From: Streptomyces shenzhenensis
Lineage (GTDB): Bacteria > Actinomycetota > Actinomycetes > Streptomycetales > Streptomycetaceae
NCBI RefSeq assembly: GCF_021462265.1
Contig: NZ_JAJONF010000007.1
Coordinates: 124,001 to 188,000 of the forward strand
DNA length: 64,000 nucleotides
Reading direction: 5' to 3'
Both the position numbers and the translations under genes were made by a program. This document shows, piece after piece, positions 1 through 8,370 of the stretch (positions are counted from its first letter, which is position 1; every line of letters begins with the position of its first letter). The notes under the pieces are model-generated. The model saw only the letters and a program-made list of their open reading frames with translations, was not told the origin of the DNA and did not search any database.

Positions 1-1725
1 GCATGGTTCGACCGGTATCTGAAGGGCGACAAGGCCACCGGCACCGGGCCCGGCTTCCGGATCACCCGTACCGGAGGGCTGGACTCCACCGACGGTGCCG
101 CCCAGTTGCGCGGCGCGAGCGCCGACAGCTACTCCGGTCTGGAGAGTCACCGGAAGGACATCGCGCTGAAGGGCGGCACCCAGCGCGTCGACAACCCGGC
201 CGGCGCCAGCCCGCCCGGCGTCTCCGCGCTGCCCGGCCTCGGCGGCTCCGGCGGCCTCGCCCAGCTCTCCTCCCTCGGCGTCGGCGTCTCCCTCGACTTC
301 CCCGGCCAGTACGCCCGCTTCGACTCGGCGCCCGTCACCGACACCGTGCAGATCACCGGCACCCCCACGGCCACCGTCCACATCGCCTCGACGGCCGACG
401 ACGCCGTCCTCTTCGGCAAGGTGTACGACGTCGGCCCGGACGGCACCCAGCAGGTGCTGCCCTCCCAGCTGGTCGCCCCGGTCCGCGTCGAGGGAGCCAA
501 GGCCGGCAAGGACGTCACGGTCACCCTCCCGGCCATCGACCACGAGGTGCAGAAGGGCCACCGGCTGCGCCTGGTCCTCGCCTCCACCGACCTCGGCTAC
601 GCCTCCCCGACCGCCCCGGCCACCTACACGGTCTCCCTCAAGGGCGCCCTGAGCGTGCCGACGGCACCCCAGGTGGACACGGCCGCCGCGCCGCTGCCCG
701 CCTGGGTGTGGTGGCTGCCGCTGGCCGGCGCGGTCGCCGCCCTGGCCCTGCTGCTGACCGGCCGCCGCCGCACTGCCGCCGGCCCGGCACCGGCCGCCGA
801 GCTGGCCGGAGTGCCCCTGCAGATAACGGATCTGAGCAAGCGCTACGCGGGTTCGGCCGACCGGTACGCGGTCCGCGAGCTGTCCTTCCGTGTCGAGAAG
901 GGCCAGGTGCTCGGCCTCCTCGGCCCCAACGGGGCGGGCAAGACCACCACCCTGCGCATGCTGATGGGCCTGATCAAGCCGGACGGCGGCGAGGTCCGGG
1001 TCTTCGGCCACGCCATCCGCCCCGGCGCCCCCGTCCTCTCCCGGGTCGGCGCCTTCGTGGAGGGCGCCGGTTTCCTGCCGCACCTGTCCGGCCGGGAGAA
1101 CCTGGAGCTCTACTGGCAGGCCACCGGCCGCCCGCCCGAGGACGCGCACCTCGACGAGGCCCTGAAGATCGCCGGCCTCGGCGACGCGCTGGCCCGCGCG
1201 GTCCGCACGTACTCCCAGGGCATGCGGCAGCGCCTCGCCATCGCCCAGGCCATGCTCGGCCTGCCGGACCTGCTCATCCTCGACGAACCCACCAACGGCC
1301 TCGACCCGCCGCAGATCCGCGAGATGCGCGAGGTGATGATCCGCTACGCGGCCGCCGGCCGCACGGTGATCGTCTCCAGCCATCTCCTCGCCGAGGTCGA
1401 GCAGTCCTGCACCCACCTCGTGGTGATGGACCGCGGCCGGCTCGTCCAGGCCGGGCCGGTCGCCGAGATCATCGGCTCCGGCGACACCCTCCTCGTCGGC
1501 ACCGGCACCCCCGTCGCGGAACCGGTCGTGGAGAAGGTGGCCGCGCTGCCCGGCGTGGCCACCGTGACCAGTACGGACGACGGCCTGCTCGTCCGCCTGG
1601 AGCCCGGCGGCAGCGCCCCGCAGCTGGTCGCCGAACTCGTCCGGCTCGACGTTCCGGTGGCATCGGTCGGCCCGCACCGCCGGCTGGAAGACGCCTTCCT
1701 GACCCTGATAGGAGGTTCCGCATGA
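1..1725 (+). CDS. CocE/NonD-type hydrolase C-terminal domain fused to ABC transporter ATPase (5' partial)
   Basis: The frame is open from the first base, so the start lies left of the window. The first residues (AWFDRYLKGD) resemble the CocE/NonD (X-Pro dipeptidyl peptidase) hydrolase family; the beta-rich segment that follows (about bases 300-660) fits the jelly-roll C-terminal domain of that family. One hydrophobic helix (WVWWLPLAGAVAALALLLTG, about 706-766) then leads into a complete ABC ATPase: Walker A GPNGAGKTT, signature YSQGMRQRL, Walker B LLILDEPTNGLDP. The protein probably places a hydrolase domain outside the membrane and an ATPase inside. It overlaps the permease gene by ATGA, so the two form an exporter operon. 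Hydrolase substrate and cargo are unknown; the catalytic serine would lie outside the window. Confidence 0.85.
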   Translation, partial: AWFDRYLKGDKATGTGPGFRITRTGGLDSTDGAAQLRGASADSYSGLESHRKDIALKGGTQRVDNPAGASPPGVSALPGLGGSGGLAQLSSLGVGVSLDFPGQYARFDSAPVTDTVQITGTPTATVHIASTADDAVLFGKVYDVGPDGTQQVLPSQLVAPVRVEGAKAGKDVTVTLPAIDHEVQKGHRLRLVLASTDLGYASPTAPATYTVSLKGALSVPTAPQVDTAAAPLPAWVWWLPLAGAVAALALLLTGRRRTAAGPAPAAELAGVPLQITDLSKRYAGSADRYAVRELSFRVEKGQVLGLLGPNGAGKTTTLRMLMGLIKPDGGEVRVFGHAIRPGAPVLSRVGAFVEGAGFLPHLSGRENLELYWQATGRPPEDAHLDEALKIAGLGDALARAVRTYSQGMRQRLAIAQAMLGLPDLLILDEPTNGLDPPQIREMREVMIRYAAAGRTVIVSSHLLAEVEQSCTHLVVMDRGRLVQAGPVAEIIGSGDTLLVGTGTPVAEPVVEKVAALPGVATVTSTDDGLLVRLEPGGSAPQLVAELVRLDVPVASVGPHRRLEDAFLTLIGGSA

Positions 1726-2585
1726 GCACGCTCACCGAGGAGTCCGCGGTCGCCTCCGGCTACCGGGCGGGCCGCACCCTGCCGCTCCGCGTCGAACTGG
1801 TCCGCCAGCTCAAGCGGCGCCGCACCCTGGTGATGGGCGCCATCCTGGCCGTACTGCCCTTCGTGCTGCTGATCGCGTTCGCGGTCGGCGGCCGGCCGGG
1901 CGAGCGCAACGGCCAGGTCACCCTCCTGGACACCGCCACCGCGTCCGGCGCCAACTTCGCCGCCGTCAACCTGTTCGTGTCGGTGGGCTTCCTGCTGGTC
2001 ATCCCGGTCGCCCTGTTCTGCGGGGACACGGTCGCCTCGGAGGCCGGCTGGTCCTCCCTGCGCTACCTGCTCGCCGCACCGGTGCCGCGGGCCCGTCTGC
2101 TGTGGTCCAAGCTGGTCGTCGCGCTCGGCCTCAGCCTGGCCGCGATGATCCTGCTGCCCCTGGTCGCCCTGGCCGTCGGCACGGCCGCCTACGGCTGGGG
2201 CCCGCTCCAGATCCCCACCGGCGGCGCACTCGACACCACCACCGCCACCCAGCGCCTCGTGATCGTGATCGGGTACGTCTTCCTGTCCCAACTGGTCACC
2301 GCGGGACTGGCGTTCTGGCTCTCCACGAAGACCGACGCCCCCCTCGGCGCGGTCGGCGGCGCGGTCGGCCTGACCATCGTCGGCAACGTCCTGGACGCGG
2401 TCACCGCCCTCGGCCACTGGCGCGACTTCCTGCCCGCGCACTGGCAGTTCGCCTGGGCGGACGCCGTACAACCGCACCTGGAGTGGTCCGGCATGATCCA
2501 GGGCACCGCGGTGTCGATAACGTACGCCCTGGTGCTGTTCGCCCTGGCCTTCAGGGGTTTCGCCCGCAAGGACATCGTCTCCTAG
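1722..2585 (+). CDS. ABC-2 type transporter permease
   Basis: A 287-residue membrane protein. After a short cytoplasmic N-terminus with basic residues (RQLKRRRTL) there are about six hydrophobic segments, starting at VMGAILAVLPFVLLIAFAV, with an extracytoplasmic loop after the first. This is the usual size and topology of ABC-2 permeases that pair with drug-export type ATPases. The ATG overlaps the stop of the upstream ATPase (ATGA) and a GGAGG ribosome site lies just upstream inside that gene, so translation is coupled. Cargo cannot be told from sequence. Confidence 0.85.
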   Translation: MSTLTEESAVASGYRAGRTLPLRVELVRQLKRRRTLVMGAILAVLPFVLLIAFAVGGRPGERNGQVTLLDTATASGANFAAVNLFVSVGFLLVIPVALFCGDTVASEAGWSSLRYLLAAPVPRARLLWSKLVVALGLSLAAMILLPLVALAVGTAAYGWGPLQIPTGGALDTTTATQRLVIVIGYVFLSQLVTAGLAFWLSTKTDAPLGAVGGAVGLTIVGNVLDAVTALGHWRDFLPAHWQFAWADAVQPHLEWSGMIQGTAVSITYALVLFALAFRGFARKDIVS

Positions 2586-2742
2586 GTCACCGGACGATCT
2601 CCCTCCGGCCTCGAAGCCCCTGGTCCGTGGCCGCTTCGAGATCCATCCGCAACGCATCGGGGCGCACGTTCCGGCCCTCGGTGCCGTCAGAGTCGATGAC
2701 AAGTCAGGAAGTCGACTCCGACCGGCACAGGGGGCACACGCG

Positions 2743-4218
2743 ATGAACCGACACCGGACACGACGACGGACCTACGGGGCGCTGCTCGCCCTCACCACCG
2801 CCGGCACCCTGCTCCTGGCGGGCTGCGCGGGCGACGGCGGCAACCGCTCCAACGGACCGGACCACACCCGCGCCCCCGCCCCCTCCCAGGCCCGGGGCGA
2901 CGAGACCGCCCCGTCCTCCGACCACCTCTCCACCTTCGCCCTCGACGTCGACACCGCCTCCTACGGCTACGCCCGCCGCACCCTCGCCGACGGCGGCCGC
3001 CCCGACCCCTCGACCATCCGGCCCGAGGAATTCGTCAACAGCTTCCGCCAGGACTACCGCACCCCCGAACACAACGGCTTCACGGTCACCGTCGACGGCG
3101 CCCGTACCAGCAGGCCGAACTGGTCCCTGGTCCGCGTCGGCCTCGCCACCCGCCCCGCCGACACCGAAGAACGCCCGCCGGCCGCCCTCACCTTCGTCAT
3201 CGACGTCTCCGGCTCCATGGACGAGCCGGGCCGCCTCGACCTCGCCAAGAAGTCCCTGGACACGATGACCGACCGGCTGCGCGACGACGACTCGGTCGCC
3301 CTCGTCACCTTCAGCGAGCACGCCGAACAGGTCCTGCCGATGACCCGCCTCGGCGGCCACCGCGCCGAGATCCACGACGCCGTCGACGGCCTGGAGGCGC
3401 TCTCCTCCACCAACCTCGGCGAGGGCGTCGAGACCGGCTACGCCACCGCCGTCGCGGGCCTGCGCGAGAACGCCACCAACCGCGTCGTCCTCATCTCCGA
3501 CGGCCTCGCCAACGACGGCGAGACCGACCCCGACGCCATCCTCAGGCGCATCGACGGCGACCGCCGCGAGTACGGCATCACCCTCTTCGGCGTGGGAGTG
3601 GGCAGCGACTACGGCGACGCCCTCATGGAACGCCTGGCGGACAAGGGCGACGGCCACACCGTGTACGTCGCCGGCACCAAGTCCGCCGCCGACGTCTTCT
3701 GCCGTCAACTCCCGCAGAACATCGACCTGGTGGCCCGCGACGCCAAGGCCCAGGTGGCCTTCGACCCGCACACCGTCGCCGAGTTCCGCCTGATCGGCTA
3801 CCAGGACCGCAAGGTCGCCGACCGGGACTTCCGCAACGACCGGGTGGACGGCGGCGAGATCGGCCCCGGCCACACGGTCACGGCCCTGTACGCCGTCCGC
3901 ACCAACCCCGGCACGGACGGCCACCTCGCCACCGCGACCGTCCGCTGGCTGGACCCCGACACCCGCACCCCGCACGAGAACACGGGCGCGATGGAGACCG
4001 GCGCCCTGCACGACGACGTCTGGTCGGCCTCCCCGCGCTTCCAGGTGACCGCGGTGGCTGCCTACTTCGCGGACGCGCTGGCGGGCGGCGACTACCACCT
4101 CCCGGGAGCACCGGGCCTGACGAAGCTGCAGTCCCGGGCCGAAACCCTGGCGAGGGTGACCGAGGACAAGGACGTAGCCGAACTCTCCACAGCGATCGGC
4201 GAGGCAGCGCCCCTTTAG
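2743..4218 (+). CDS. Secreted VWA-domain lipoprotein, YfbK-like
   Basis: 491 residues. The N-terminus is an arginine-rich signal peptide ending in lipobox LAGC (Cys28), so it should be a lipid-anchored surface protein. A YfbK-type N-terminal segment (STFALDVDTASYGYARR) precedes a von Willebrand factor A domain with an intact metal site: DVSGS at residues 154-158 and a later threonine in SSTNLGEG. The C-terminal part matches the DUF3520-type tail that usually follows this VWA class. VWA domains bind protein partners through a metal ion; the partner here is unknown. It is a single gene with its own promoter region, followed by an intergenic repeat. Confidence 0.85.
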   Translation: MNRHRTRRRTYGALLALTTAGTLLLAGCAGDGGNRSNGPDHTRAPAPSQARGDETAPSSDHLSTFALDVDTASYGYARRTLADGGRPDPSTIRPEEFVNSFRQDYRTPEHNGFTVTVDGARTSRPNWSLVRVGLATRPADTEERPPAALTFVIDVSGSMDEPGRLDLAKKSLDTMTDRLRDDDSVALVTFSEHAEQVLPMTRLGGHRAEIHDAVDGLEALSSTNLGEGVETGYATAVAGLRENATNRVVLISDGLANDGETDPDAILRRIDGDRREYGITLFGVGVGSDYGDALMERLADKGDGHTVYVAGTKSAADVFCRQLPQNIDLVARDAKAQVAFDPHTVAEFRLIGYQDRKVADRDFRNDRVDGGEIGPGHTVTALYAVRTNPGTDGHLATATVRWLDPDTRTPHENTGAMETGALHDDVWSASPRFQVTAVAAYFADALAGGDYHLPGAPGLTKLQSRAETLARVTEDKDVAELSTAIGEAAPL

Positions 4219-4290
4219 GGGCGCCGCGCCCCTAAAGGGGCGCGGGGAACTGCGCGACCAGCCACAACGCACCCGCACCCGGCGTACAAC
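4207..4290. repeat. Streptomyces-type intergenic palindromic repeat
   Basis: Directly after the VWA gene stands a GC-rich palindrome (gcccctttaggggc, then gcgcccctaaaggggcgc) continuing into ggggaactgcgcgacca. The same core (GCGCCCC..GGGGCGCGGGGA, CTGCGCGA) recurs in either orientation near 36.83-36.96 kb. It probably also acts as a terminator of the VWA gene. Confidence 0.7.
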
Positions 4291-4313
4291 CGTATCTCCT
4301 ACGGCGCGACCCA

Positions 4314-4349
4314 TTGACCTCTTCTTACTTCCGAGTAAGTTGACGCACC
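4314..4349 (+). promoter_or_regulatory. Likely leaderless promoter with embedded inverted repeat
   Basis: A TTGACC hexamer (4314-4319) and TAAGTT (4336-4341) are 16 bases apart; transcription would then begin at about 4348-4350, essentially on the ATG of the acyl-CoA ligase. An inverted repeat CTTACT-TCCG-AGTAAG (4324-4339) fills the promoter spacer and overlaps the -10. Such a site resembles operators of TetR-type fatty-acid regulators, but the regulator is not identified here. Confidence 0.55.
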
Positions 4350-6260
4350 ATGAGCGTACGCGGCGACCTCGGACGAGCACGTCAGCGAACCGACCTGGCC
4401 GACCGGAGCAAGGTCGAGGTCGTCAAGGACGAGGCCGGGGTCGTGCGGGAGGCGTGTAGGGCGCCTCTCGCCGCCCCGCTCACCACCGGCTCCCTCGCCG
4501 ACCTCCCGTACACCAACGCGGCCGAGGAACCCCACGCCACCGCGATCCGCCGCCGCGAGGGCACCGTCACGGCGGCCGCGTTCGCCGCCCAGGTGACCTC
4601 GGTGGCAAAGGGGTTGATCGCCGCCGGCGTCGCCGCAGGCGACCGTGTGGCCGTCATGTCCCGCACCCGCTACGAGTGGACGGTCCTCGACTTCGCCGTC
4701 TGGGCGGCCGGCGGTGTGCCCGTCCCGGTCTACCCCACCTCCTCCGCGGACCAGGTGGACTGGATCGTCCGGGACTCCGGCGCCCGTCACGTCGTCACCG
4801 AGACCCCGCAGAACACGGCGACCGTCATCACCGGCACCGCCTCCCACCCGCACCCCCCGCGCACCTGGGAACTCGACGGCGGCGCGCTCGCCGACCTCAC
4901 TCTCCTCGGCGAGGGGATCCCGGACGAGGAGGTGGCCAGGCGCCGTGCCGCCCTCACCCCCGGCACCGTCGCCACGGTCTGCTACACCTCCGGCACCACC
5001 GGCCGCCCCAAGGGCTGCGTCCTCACCCACGCCAACCTGCACGCCGAGGCCGCCAACACGGTCGAGCTGCTGCACCCCGTCTTCCAGGCGGTCACCGGGC
5101 AGACCGCCTCGACCCTGCTGTTCCTGCCGCTCGCCCACATCCTGGGCCGTACGCTCCAGCTCGCCTGTCTGATGGGCCGGATCGAGATGGGCCACTTCCC
5201 GAGCGTGAAGCCGGACGAACTCAGGCCCGCGCTGCGGGAGTTCCGGCCGACCTTCGTGGTCGGGGTGCCGTACCTCTTCGAGAAGATCCACGACACCGGG
5301 CGGGCGACCGCGGAGAAGATCGGCCGGGCCGCCTCCTTCGACCGCGCCGAGCGGATCGGGGTGCGGTTCGCCGCGGCCCACCTGGAGAAGTTCCTCGGCA
5401 CCGGGAAGGGACCCGGGCCCGGCCTGTACGCCGCCTGGGCGCTGTACGACCTGCTGGTCTACCGCCGTATCCGCAAGGAACTCGGCGGCCGGATGCGGTA
5501 CGCCATCAGCGGCGGCTCACCCCTCGACCGCGACCTCAACCTGTTCTTCCACGCGGCCGGGATCGTCGTCTACGAGGGCTACGGCCTGACCGAGACCAGC
5601 GCGGCCGCCACGATCGTCCCGCCGCTGGAGCCCCGCCCCGGCACGGTCGGGCAGCCGATCCCGGGGGCGGCCGTCCGGATCGCCGACGACGGCGAGGTGC
5701 TGGTGAAGGGCCCCGTGGTGTTCGGGTCCTACTGGAACAACCCGGCCGCGACCGCCGAAGTGCTGTCGGACGACGGCTGGTTCGAGACCGGCGACCTCGG
5801 CGAGCTCGACGCGGACGGCTATCTCACCATCACCGGCCGCAAGAAGGACATCCTGGTCACCTCCGGCGGCAAGAACGTCTCCCCGGCCGTGCTGGAGGAC
5901 CGGCTGCGCAGCCGGCCGCCGGTCGGCCAGTGCCTGGTCGTCGGCGACAACCGGCCCTTCGTCGCCGCGCTCATCACCCTCGACCCGGAGGCCGTCGCCC
6001 ACTGGCTGTCCGTGCGGAAGCTCCCGCCGGACACCCCGCTCGCCGAGCTGGTGCGCGACGTCCGGATGCGGGCGGAGGTGCAGAAGGCGGTCGACCACGC
6101 CAACCTGGCCGTCTCCCGCGCCGAGTCGATCCGTGCCTTCGCGCTGGTCGAGGGCGAGTTCAACGAGGAGAACGGGCTGCTCACCCCGTCCCTGAAGGTC
6201 AAGCGGCACGCGGTGAGCGCCCGGTACGCGGCCGAGATCGAGGCGCTGTACCGCGGCTGA
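4350..6260 (+). CDS. Long-chain fatty acid-CoA ligase (FadD-like, AMP-forming)
   Basis: 636 residues. It belongs to the ANL adenylating enzymes: the P-loop-like motif YTSGTTGRPKG begins near residue 212, YEGYGLTETSAA follows in the middle, and the A8-region FETGDLGELDADGYLTITGR with the catalytic-lysine-bearing C-terminal domain comes later. It should activate a fatty acid to the acyl-adenylate and then the CoA thioester in the cytoplasm. There is no ribosome site upstream of the ATG, in line with the leaderless promoter noted above. It stands alone, with no beta-oxidation genes next to it. Confidence 0.88.
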   Translation: MSVRGDLGRARQRTDLADRSKVEVVKDEAGVVREACRAPLAAPLTTGSLADLPYTNAAEEPHATAIRRREGTVTAAAFAAQVTSVAKGLIAAGVAAGDRVAVMSRTRYEWTVLDFAVWAAGGVPVPVYPTSSADQVDWIVRDSGARHVVTETPQNTATVITGTASHPHPPRTWELDGGALADLTLLGEGIPDEEVARRRAALTPGTVATVCYTSGTTGRPKGCVLTHANLHAEAANTVELLHPVFQAVTGQTASTLLFLPLAHILGRTLQLACLMGRIEMGHFPSVKPDELRPALREFRPTFVVGVPYLFEKIHDTGRATAEKIGRAASFDRAERIGVRFAAAHLEKFLGTGKGPGPGLYAAWALYDLLVYRRIRKELGGRMRYAISGGSPLDRDLNLFFHAAGIVVYEGYGLTETSAAATIVPPLEPRPGTVGQPIPGAAVRIADDGEVLVKGPVVFGSYWNNPAATAEVLSDDGWFETGDLGELDADGYLTITGRKKDILVTSGGKNVSPAVLEDRLRSRPPVGQCLVVGDNRPFVAALITLDPEAVAHWLSVRKLPPDTPLAELVRDVRMRAEVQKAVDHANLAVSRAESIRAFALVEGEFNEENGLLTPSLKVKRHAVSARYAAEIEALYRG

Positions 6261-6446
6261 CACGGCGATCGCCGCCGCGCCGTCCGGGTCCCCTTCGGCC
6301 ACCCACCCGATCGGCCCTGCTCGCGTGAGAAGCCGGATCCGTTCACGGTATGCCTCCCCGAAAGGCGCATGAAGGACATGTCAGGCGCCGTGGTCAGAGG
6401 CCCGGCCGTCGTGGGCGGCGGGCCCGATGAACTCCTGGGAGGACCA

Positions 6447-6815
6447 ATGCCTCGCCGTATGCTCCGCTCGGCTGCCACCGTGCTCGTGGCTTCCGCGCCG
6501 CTCCTCACCGCCGCGCACGCGCAGGCCGCGTCGGGGGACTTTCCCTGCGCCGTGGGCATCCAGAAATTCAGCACCCCGACGGTGAGTCAGATCAGCCTGA
6601 GCCTGTACTGCGGTCAGGCGCGGACCGTCGACGTGAGCGTCGCGGCAGGCGGTGTCGAACTCGCGAGTCTCCAGGAGGCCGTCCAGGCCGGCGTCCAACG
6701 GACCGTCACCCTCACCGTGCCCAAGGTCCCTCAGGTCTGCGCCACGCTGCGGACCGACGGTGTGAGCACCGTGGTGTGCACCCCCGACAAGAGCCGATTG
6801 TCCGAAAAGAGTTAA
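6447..6815 (+). CDS. Small secreted protein, function unknown
   Basis: 122 residues. The start is placed at an ATG preceded by GGGAGGA (6438-6443); it gives a clean signal peptide (MPRRMLRSAATVLVASAPLL, then AHAQA). The mature part of about 95 residues has few charged residues, alternating Thr/Val/Leu strands and three to four cysteines (DFPCAVG, LYCGQ, QVCATL, VVCTPD), suggesting a disulfide-bonded beta fold. I do not recognise the family. It lies just upstream of four other small secreted proteins. Confidence 0.75.
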   Translation: MPRRMLRSAATVLVASAPLLTAAHAQAASGDFPCAVGIQKFSTPTVSQISLSLYCGQARTVDVSVAAGGVELASLQEAVQAGVQRTVTLTVPKVPQVCATLRTDGVSTVVCTPDKSRLSEKS

Positions 6816-6844
6816 TAGGTCGATTGATTGCACTCGCTTGGGTG

Positions 6845-6944
6845 TGTCTGGAATGTGGGGCTAAGTGAGGTGCGTGTTATCGTCTGTGACGAGTCAGGCA
6901 CGGTCCGTAAGGAGGGTCGTGTGCGTGAGGAAATCGGAGACATC
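6845..6944 (+). promoter_or_regulatory. Conserved 5' region of secreted-peptide gene, copy 1
   Basis: About 100 bases upstream of this gene are nearly repeated upstream of the next two paralogues (about 7318-7417 and 7902-8001). The shared core runs from gcgtgttat through gtctgtgacgagtc to taaggagggtcgtgtgcgtg. It contains AAGGAGG five bases before an in-frame GTG, and a second GGAG five bases before the ATG. The conservation implies a common promoter and a common leader. Confidence 0.6.
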
Positions 6945-7199
6945 ATGCAGAAGCTCAAGAAGGCCGCTGCCGTGGCGGTCATGGTCGGCGGCATCGGGCT
7001 TGCCGGTGGTGGGGTCGCCAGCGCGGGGGGCTTCAACGACCCGTACCCGATTGACGTCGCCGCCAACAACGTTCAGCTCGCGGACTGTGAGCAGACGTTC
7101 GACGCCGGCGCCGCCTTCGCCCCGGTCAACGGCGCGGTCACCGGCGACCTGAACCAGAACATCGGCAACTTCTGCGCGAACGCCAACGTTCGGCGCTGA
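6945..7199 (+). CDS. Small secreted two-cysteine protein, paralogue 1
   Basis: 84 residues from the ATG: signal peptide MQKLKKAAAVAVMVGGIG ending in GVASA, then a mature peptide of about 57 residues with two cysteines (QLADCEQTF and QNIGNFCAN). The C-terminal block QNIGNFC is shared with the three downstream paralogues. An alternative start is the GTG at 6921, which has the stronger AAGGAGG site and adds eight residues; I prefer the ATG because paralogue 4 begins at the equivalent residue. Function unknown; it is presumably exported by Sec and disulfide-bonded outside the cell. Confidence 0.75.
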   Translation: MQKLKKAAAVAVMVGGIGLAGGGVASAGGFNDPYPIDVAANNVQLADCEQTFDAGAAFAPVNGAVTGDLNQNIGNFCANANVRR

Positions 7200-7212
7200 T
7201 TTCAGAGGTGCT

Positions 7213-7254
7213 TCGGAGGGCCGGTCTCGTGCTGTCGCGCGAGGTCGGCTCCTC
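7213..7254 (+). terminator. Imperfect terminator hairpin after paralogue 1
   Basis: Arms ggagggccggtctcg and cgaggtcggctcctc can pair with a few mismatches around an 8-base loop. It stands 15 bases after the stop codon and resembles the better hairpin after paralogue 2, so the duplicated unit includes its terminator. Confidence 0.5.
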
Positions 7255-7417
7255 GTTGTGTGCGGAATATGGCCAGTTTCAAGATTTATGGGCCTGTTGG
7301 TGACACTCGATGGAGTATGTCTCGAATGACACGTTAAGTGAAGTGCGTGTTATTGTCTGTGACGAGTCAGGCACGGTCCGTAAGGAGGGTCGTGTGCGTG
7401 AAGGAATCGGAGACATC

Positions 7418-7672
7418 ATGCAGAAGCTCAAGAAGGCCGCTGCCGTGGCGGTCATGGTCGGCGGCATCGGGCTTGCCGGCGGAGGCATCGCCAACGCGGC
7501 GGGCTGCGACGACCCGTCCCCCGAAGTCGCCGTCAACAACCTTCAGGTCGCGGACTGCCGGCAGTCGTTCGATGGCGGCCTCGCCTTCGCTCCCTCCAAC
7601 GTCGCGGACATCGGCGGCGGCTTGAACCAGAACATCGGCAACTTCTGCGCGAACGTCAACGCTGAGCGCTGA
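7418..7672 (+). CDS. Small secreted two-cysteine protein, paralogue 2
   Basis: 84 residues. The signal peptide is almost identical to that of paralogue 1 (MQKLKKAAAVAVMVGGIG, ending GIANA). The mature peptide has the shared pair of cysteines (QVADCRQSF, QNIGNFCANV) plus a third near its N-terminus (AGCDDP). The signal-peptide DNA is much more conserved than the mature part, suggesting recent duplication with divergence of the exported portion. The alternative GTG start is at 7394. Function unknown. Confidence 0.75.
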   Translation: MQKLKKAAAVAVMVGGIGLAGGGIANAAGCDDPSPEVAVNNLQVADCRQSFDGGLAFAPSNVADIGGGLNQNIGNFCANVNAER

Positions 7673-8001
7673 TCAGGGGTGTTGCCGGGGGCCGGTCTCG
7701 TGCTGCTGCGCGAGGCCGGCCCTCCGTCGTGTGCCGGGCCTTCGGTGGGTGCGGGCGGGCGTGTGCGAACTCGTTCTCCTCGTGTCCGCCAGAGGCTCTT
7801 TGCCGTGTGTGGCCCGGCGGGCCGGGGTCCGTGATCTGCCAGTGAGGCGGTTTGCGTGATTTATAGGCCTTATGGCGCTATTAGTGCCACTCAAACGGGC
7901 GTGTCTGGAATGTGGCGTTAGATGAAGCGCATGTTATTGTCTGTGACGAGTCGGACACGGTCCGTAAGGAGGGTCGTGTGCGTGAAGAAATCGGAGACAT
8001 C
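7673..8001. other. Intergenic region between paralogues 2 and 3
   Basis: It holds the terminator of paralogue 2, about 150 bases with no recognisable signal, and, from about 7902, the conserved promoter/leader block of paralogue 3 (tgttattgtctgtgacgagt, then AAGGAGG). No convincing gene is present. Confidence 0.6.
7687..7724 (+). terminator. Terminator hairpin after paralogue 2
   Basis: Arms gggggccggtctcg and cgaggccggccctc form a 14-base-pair stem with two G-U pairs and a 10-base loop, 14 bases after the stop codon. No long T run follows, as is common in Streptomyces. Confidence 0.6.
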
Positions 8002-8232
8002 ATGCAGAAGCTCAAGAAGGCCGCTGCCGTCGCGCTCATGGTCGGTGGCATCGGCGTGGTCGGCGGTGGCGTCGCCAGCGCCAATGACGGTCCGCACGTC
8101 ATCGTCGACAACCTGCAGGTCGCGCGCTGCCACCAGGAATTCTCCGGGGGCACGGCCTTCGCCCCCGTCGGTGGTGCCGTCACTGGTGACGAGCACCAGA
8201 ACATCGGCAACTTCTGCGCGAACGTCAGGTAG
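8002..8232 (+). CDS. Small secreted two-cysteine protein, paralogue 3
   Basis: 76 residues, the shortest of the four. Signal peptide MQKLKKAAAVALMVGGIG ending in GVASA; the mature part has NLQVARCHQEF and QNIGNFCANV, i.e. exactly the two family cysteines. The alternative GTG start is at 7978. It is followed by a strong hairpin. Function unknown. Confidence 0.75.
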   Translation: MQKLKKAAAVALMVGGIGVVGGGVASANDGPHVIVDNLQVARCHQEFSGGTAFAPVGGAVTGDEHQNIGNFCANVR

Positions 8233-8277
8233 TTCCGCTTTTCAGGACGCCGGCGGCAGTCGGGTCCACGCACGAAC

Positions 8278-8314
8278 AAGGGGATGCCGAGCAACAAGAG
8301 CTCGGCATCCCCTT
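8278..8314 (+). terminator. Strong terminator hairpin after paralogue 3
   Basis: A perfect 15-base-pair stem (aaggggatgccgagc / gctcggcatcccctt) with a 7-base loop begins 46 bases after the stop of paralogue 3. It separates this gene from paralogue 4. Confidence 0.8.
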
Positions 8315-8370
8315 GCCGTGTCGGTCGCATCCCGCCGCGCGGCGGACGAGAGTCAATACATGGAGGTTAC

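Noticed and set aside
7213..7724. Small regulatory RNA between secreted-peptide genes
   Set aside because: The hairpins are explained as terminators duplicated with the genes.
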